Assembly (NCBI RefSeq): GCF_017744095.1 | Contig: NZ_JAGHQX010000003.1 | Location: forward strand, 310,001-374,000 | Source of the DNA: Shimia sp. R10_1 | GTDB taxonomy: Bacteria > Pseudomonadota > Alphaproteobacteria > Rhodobacterales > Rhodobacteraceae | Reading direction: 5' to 3' | Length of the DNA stretch: 64,000 nucleotides | Shown: piece after piece, positions 62,129 to 64,000 of the stretch | How positions within the stretch are numbered: position 1 is the first letter of the stretch | Layout: each line of letters opens with the position of its first letter | Notes under the pieces: generated by a model | What the model saw: only the letters and a program-made list of their open reading frames with translations | What the model was told of the DNA's origin: nothing | The model's database searches: none | Position numbers and translations under genes: made by a program

Positions 62129-63637
62129 TCATTCCCCGCGCGGGAACCGCTGGTTTTCTTCCACCACATTCAGATCCATGTGGTTGCGCATGTACCGCTC
62201 AGAGGCTTTCTGCAGCGGCTGATAATCCCACGGATAATAGCCGCCTTCCCGCAGCGCCTCGTAAACCACCCAACGCCGCGCCTGACTTTCCCGCACCGCC
62301 GCATCAAACGCCGCCAGATCCCAGCGCGCCTCCGATTTGGCACGCAGTGTCTGCACCGTGCCCTGATGATCCGCCACCTCGGCCAGATTGGTCAGCTCAT
62401 GCGGATCGGCCTCCAGATCAAACAGTTGATCCGGGTCCAGCGCACAGCGGTTGTATTTCCACTTACCATAGCGCAGTGACACCATCGGCGCATAAGAGGC
62501 CTCCGCCGCATATTCCATCGCCACCGGCGTGTCCCGCGTGCCGCCTTGCCCCAGATGCACAAGGCTCTCCCCCGTGGTCCAGGGCATGACCTCCTCCATG
62601 CTCACCCCCGCCAGATCACACAGCGTCGGGCAGACGTCGATATTGCTCACCGGCGTGGCCACCAGCCCCGGCTGCATCTGCGGCGCCGCCACCATCATCG
62701 GCACCCGGCTTGAGCCTTCATAAAAGCTCATCTTGAACCAAAGCCCGCGCGCGCCAAGCATATCACCATGATCGCTGACAAACAGAATGATGGCTTCCTG
62801 ACGGGTCGCCTCCAGCGCCTCCATCACCTCGCCAATCTTGTCGTCCAGATAGCTGATATTGGCAAAATAGGCCCGACGGGAGCGGCGCACATCTTCTTCA
62901 GTGATGTCAAAACTGCGCCAGTCATTGGCATCAAAGATCCGCTTGGAATGCGCGTCCTGCTCTTCATAAGGGATCGGCCCCACCTCCGGCAGCAGGTGTT
63001 CGCAATCCTCATAAAGATCCCAATATTTCTTGCGCGCTACATAAGGATCATGCGGGTGGGTGAAGCTCACCGTCAGACACCAGGGCCGATCATCATGCCC
63101 CCGCGCCAGATCGTAGACCTTGCGCGTGGCGTGATAGGCCACCTCGTCATCATATTCCATCTGGTTGGAAATTTCCGCGACACCCGCGCCGGTGACGCTG
63201 CCCATATTGTGATACCACCACTCAATCCGCTCACCGGGCTTGCGATAATCCGGCGTCCAGCCAAAATCCGGCGGATAGATGTCTGTGGTCAGCCGCTCCT
63301 CAAAACCGTGCAGCTGATCGGGGCCGACAAAATGCATCTTCCCTGACAGACAGGTCTGATACCCCGCCCGACGCAGATGGTGCGCGTAGGTGGGGATAGA
63401 GGAGGCAAACTCCGCCGCATTGTCGTAAACCCGCGTGTCGCTGGGGAGTTGCCCCGTCATAAAGCTCGCCCGCCCCGGCGCGCACAGCGGGCTCGCGGTA
63501 TAGGCGTTCTGAAACCGTGTGGAGCGCGCCGCCAGCTTTTTCAGGTTCGGCGCATGCAGCCACTCCGCAGGCCCGTCGGGAAACAACGTCCCATTGAGTT
63601 GATCCACCATAAAAATCAAAATATTGGGACGGGACAT
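62129..63637 (-). CDS. betC: Choline-sulfatase
   Basis: A 502-residue arylsulfatase-family enzyme that frees choline from choline-O-sulfate. The signature CAPGR (Cys52) is the site of conversion to formylglycine; this needs a formylglycine-generating enzyme encoded elsewhere. The start is NILIFMVDQLNG, with metal-binding Asp12, and LFVSDHGDMLGARG near residue 295 supplies further metal ligands. No signal peptide is seen, as in cytoplasmic BetC of rhizobia. It is separated from betBA by betI and faces it tail to tail. Confidence 0.95.
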   Translation of the reverse strand: MSRPNILIFMVDQLNGTLFPDGPAEWLHAPNLKKLAARSTRFQNAYTASPLCAPGRASFMTGQLPSDTRVYDNAAEFASSIPTYAHHLRRAGYQTCLSGKMHFVGPDQLHGFEERLTTDIYPPDFGWTPDYRKPGERIEWWYHNMGSVTGAGVAEISNQMEYDDEVAYHATRKVYDLARGHDDRPWCLTVSFTHPHDPYVARKKYWDLYEDCEHLLPEVGPIPYEEQDAHSKRIFDANDWRSFDITEEDVRRSRRAYFANISYLDDKIGEVMEALEATRQEAIILFVSDHGDMLGARGLWFKMSFYEGSSRVPMMVAAPQMQPGLVATPVSNIDVCPTLCDLAGVSMEEVMPWTTGESLVHLGQGGTRDTPVAMEYAAEASYAPMVSLRYGKWKYNRCALDPDQLFDLEADPHELTNLAEVADHQGTVQTLRAKSEARWDLAAFDAAVRESQARRWVVYEALREGGYYPWDYQPLQKASERYMRNHMDLNVVEENQRFPRGE

Positions 63638-63737
63638 GGGCGGCTCCTCCTGCGGCTCTGTTTGCGTGACCCTAGGCGCGGCCGATCTGGAAACGCAATC
63701 TCAAAGACGACACCGCCATGTCGCAGCCTGCGGCTGC

Positions 63738-64000
63738 TCACATCTTTGTCTGCCCCACCAAAGGCGTGATCTGACGCCGTTTGATCACCGCCTCACGCCA
63801 GGTGATGAAGCTGATCGCCCCGATGATCACCAGCGCCCCCACCAGCACCCAAACATCCGGCTCCTCGCCAAAAGCCAGCCATCCCAGCAGCACCGCCCAG
63901 ACCATCTGCAAAAAGCTCACCGGCTGGGTCACCGTCACCGGCGCGGCCTTAAACGCCAGCGTCATGGTGTAGTGGCCCGCCGTGGCAAAACACGCCACGA
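63738..64000 (-). CDS. EamA/DMT-family transporter (C-terminal part)
   Basis: The gene runs off the window; about 87 residues of its C-terminal end are present, with three hydrophobic segments (SFLQMVWAVLLGWLAFGE, DVWVLVGALVIIGAISF) and the TQPVSFLQMVWAVLLGWLAFGEEPD block of the second EamA repeat. The tail (REAVIKRRQITP) is basic. Substrate unknown; it lies 100 bases from betC, on the same strand but upstream, so it could be transcribed into betC. Confidence 0.85.
   Translation of the reverse strand, partial: VACFATAGHYTMTLAFKAAPVTVTQPVSFLQMVWAVLLGWLAFGEEPDVWVLVGALVIIGAISFITWREAVIKRRQITPLVGQTKM

Noticed and set aside
1-64000. CRISPR arrays, IS elements, prophage or restriction/defence islands
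   Set aside because: No repeat-spacer pattern, transposase, integrase, phage or defence gene was recognised anywhere in the window.

Overview
The window reads as chromosomal DNA of a marine alphaproteobacterium of the Roseobacter group (Rhodobacteraceae). The signs are a high-GC, densely packed gene set; an NDUFA12-type complex I subunit next to an MlaD-like protein and a DUF2155 protein; a short prolyl-tRNA synthetase; a ScfR-type (PccR-like) regulator beside propionyl-CoA carboxylase; and a choline-sulfate/choline-to-betaine locus. No rRNA, tRNA, IS element, prophage or CRISPR array was seen. Most of the window is housekeeping or metabolic.

Layout. 1-903: end of a 3-oxoacid CoA-transferase pair. 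1239-5219: a periplasmic binding protein and a membrane hybrid histidine kinase with 3 bp between them, apparently a sensor module. 5299-11069: a LysR regulator divergent from a polyamine-type ABC transporter (binding protein, ATPase, two permeases), then a PAS-LuxR regulator. 11249-15076: accB-accC-aat, converging with and overlapping a NDUFA12-mlaD-DUF2155 operon. 15194-17400: VOC, EamA, RidA and glutaredoxin genes. 17707-19743: an ArsR-like repressor divergent from a NIPSNAP / ABM monooxygenase / LysE operon, with a palindromic operator between them. 19956-21984: clpP-clpX. 22367-23843: an orphan membrane-anchored protein and a Tag-family glycosylase among GC-rich intergenic repeats. 24166-27700: lolD, lolC/E, proS. 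28170-31731: GAF hybrid kinase, PerM-type transporter, Hda. 31806-33641: a SnoaL/HxlR/GNAT group lying between hda and ppk. 33848-37645: ppk-ppx.

37736-56776 is centred on propionyl-CoA to succinyl-CoA conversion: scpA (methylmalonyl-CoA mutase), pccA, pccB and a PccR-like regulator. TTTGCAAA-type elements lie upstream of pccB and of the regulator. Between pccB and pccA is a run of small, mostly envelope-directed proteins of unknown function (including a 48-residue lipoprotein) and a DcaP-like porin on the other strand. Downstream of scpA are VOC, GNAT, TerB-DnaJ and endonuclease/exonuclease/phosphatase genes. 57050-58080: an outer-membrane beta-barrel protein and a DUF465 protein separated by a strong hairpin. 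58176-63637: betA, betB, betI, betC in an unusual arrangement. 63738-64000: end of an EamA transporter.

No complete, clearly new system stands out. The best candidates for unexplored biology are the conserved-looking envelope genes inside the pcc locus, the binding-protein/hybrid-kinase pair, and the two small operator-controlled modules (ArsR-NIPSNAP-ABM-LysE and HxlR-SnoaL). Functions come from recognising protein motifs by eye; no database search was run.
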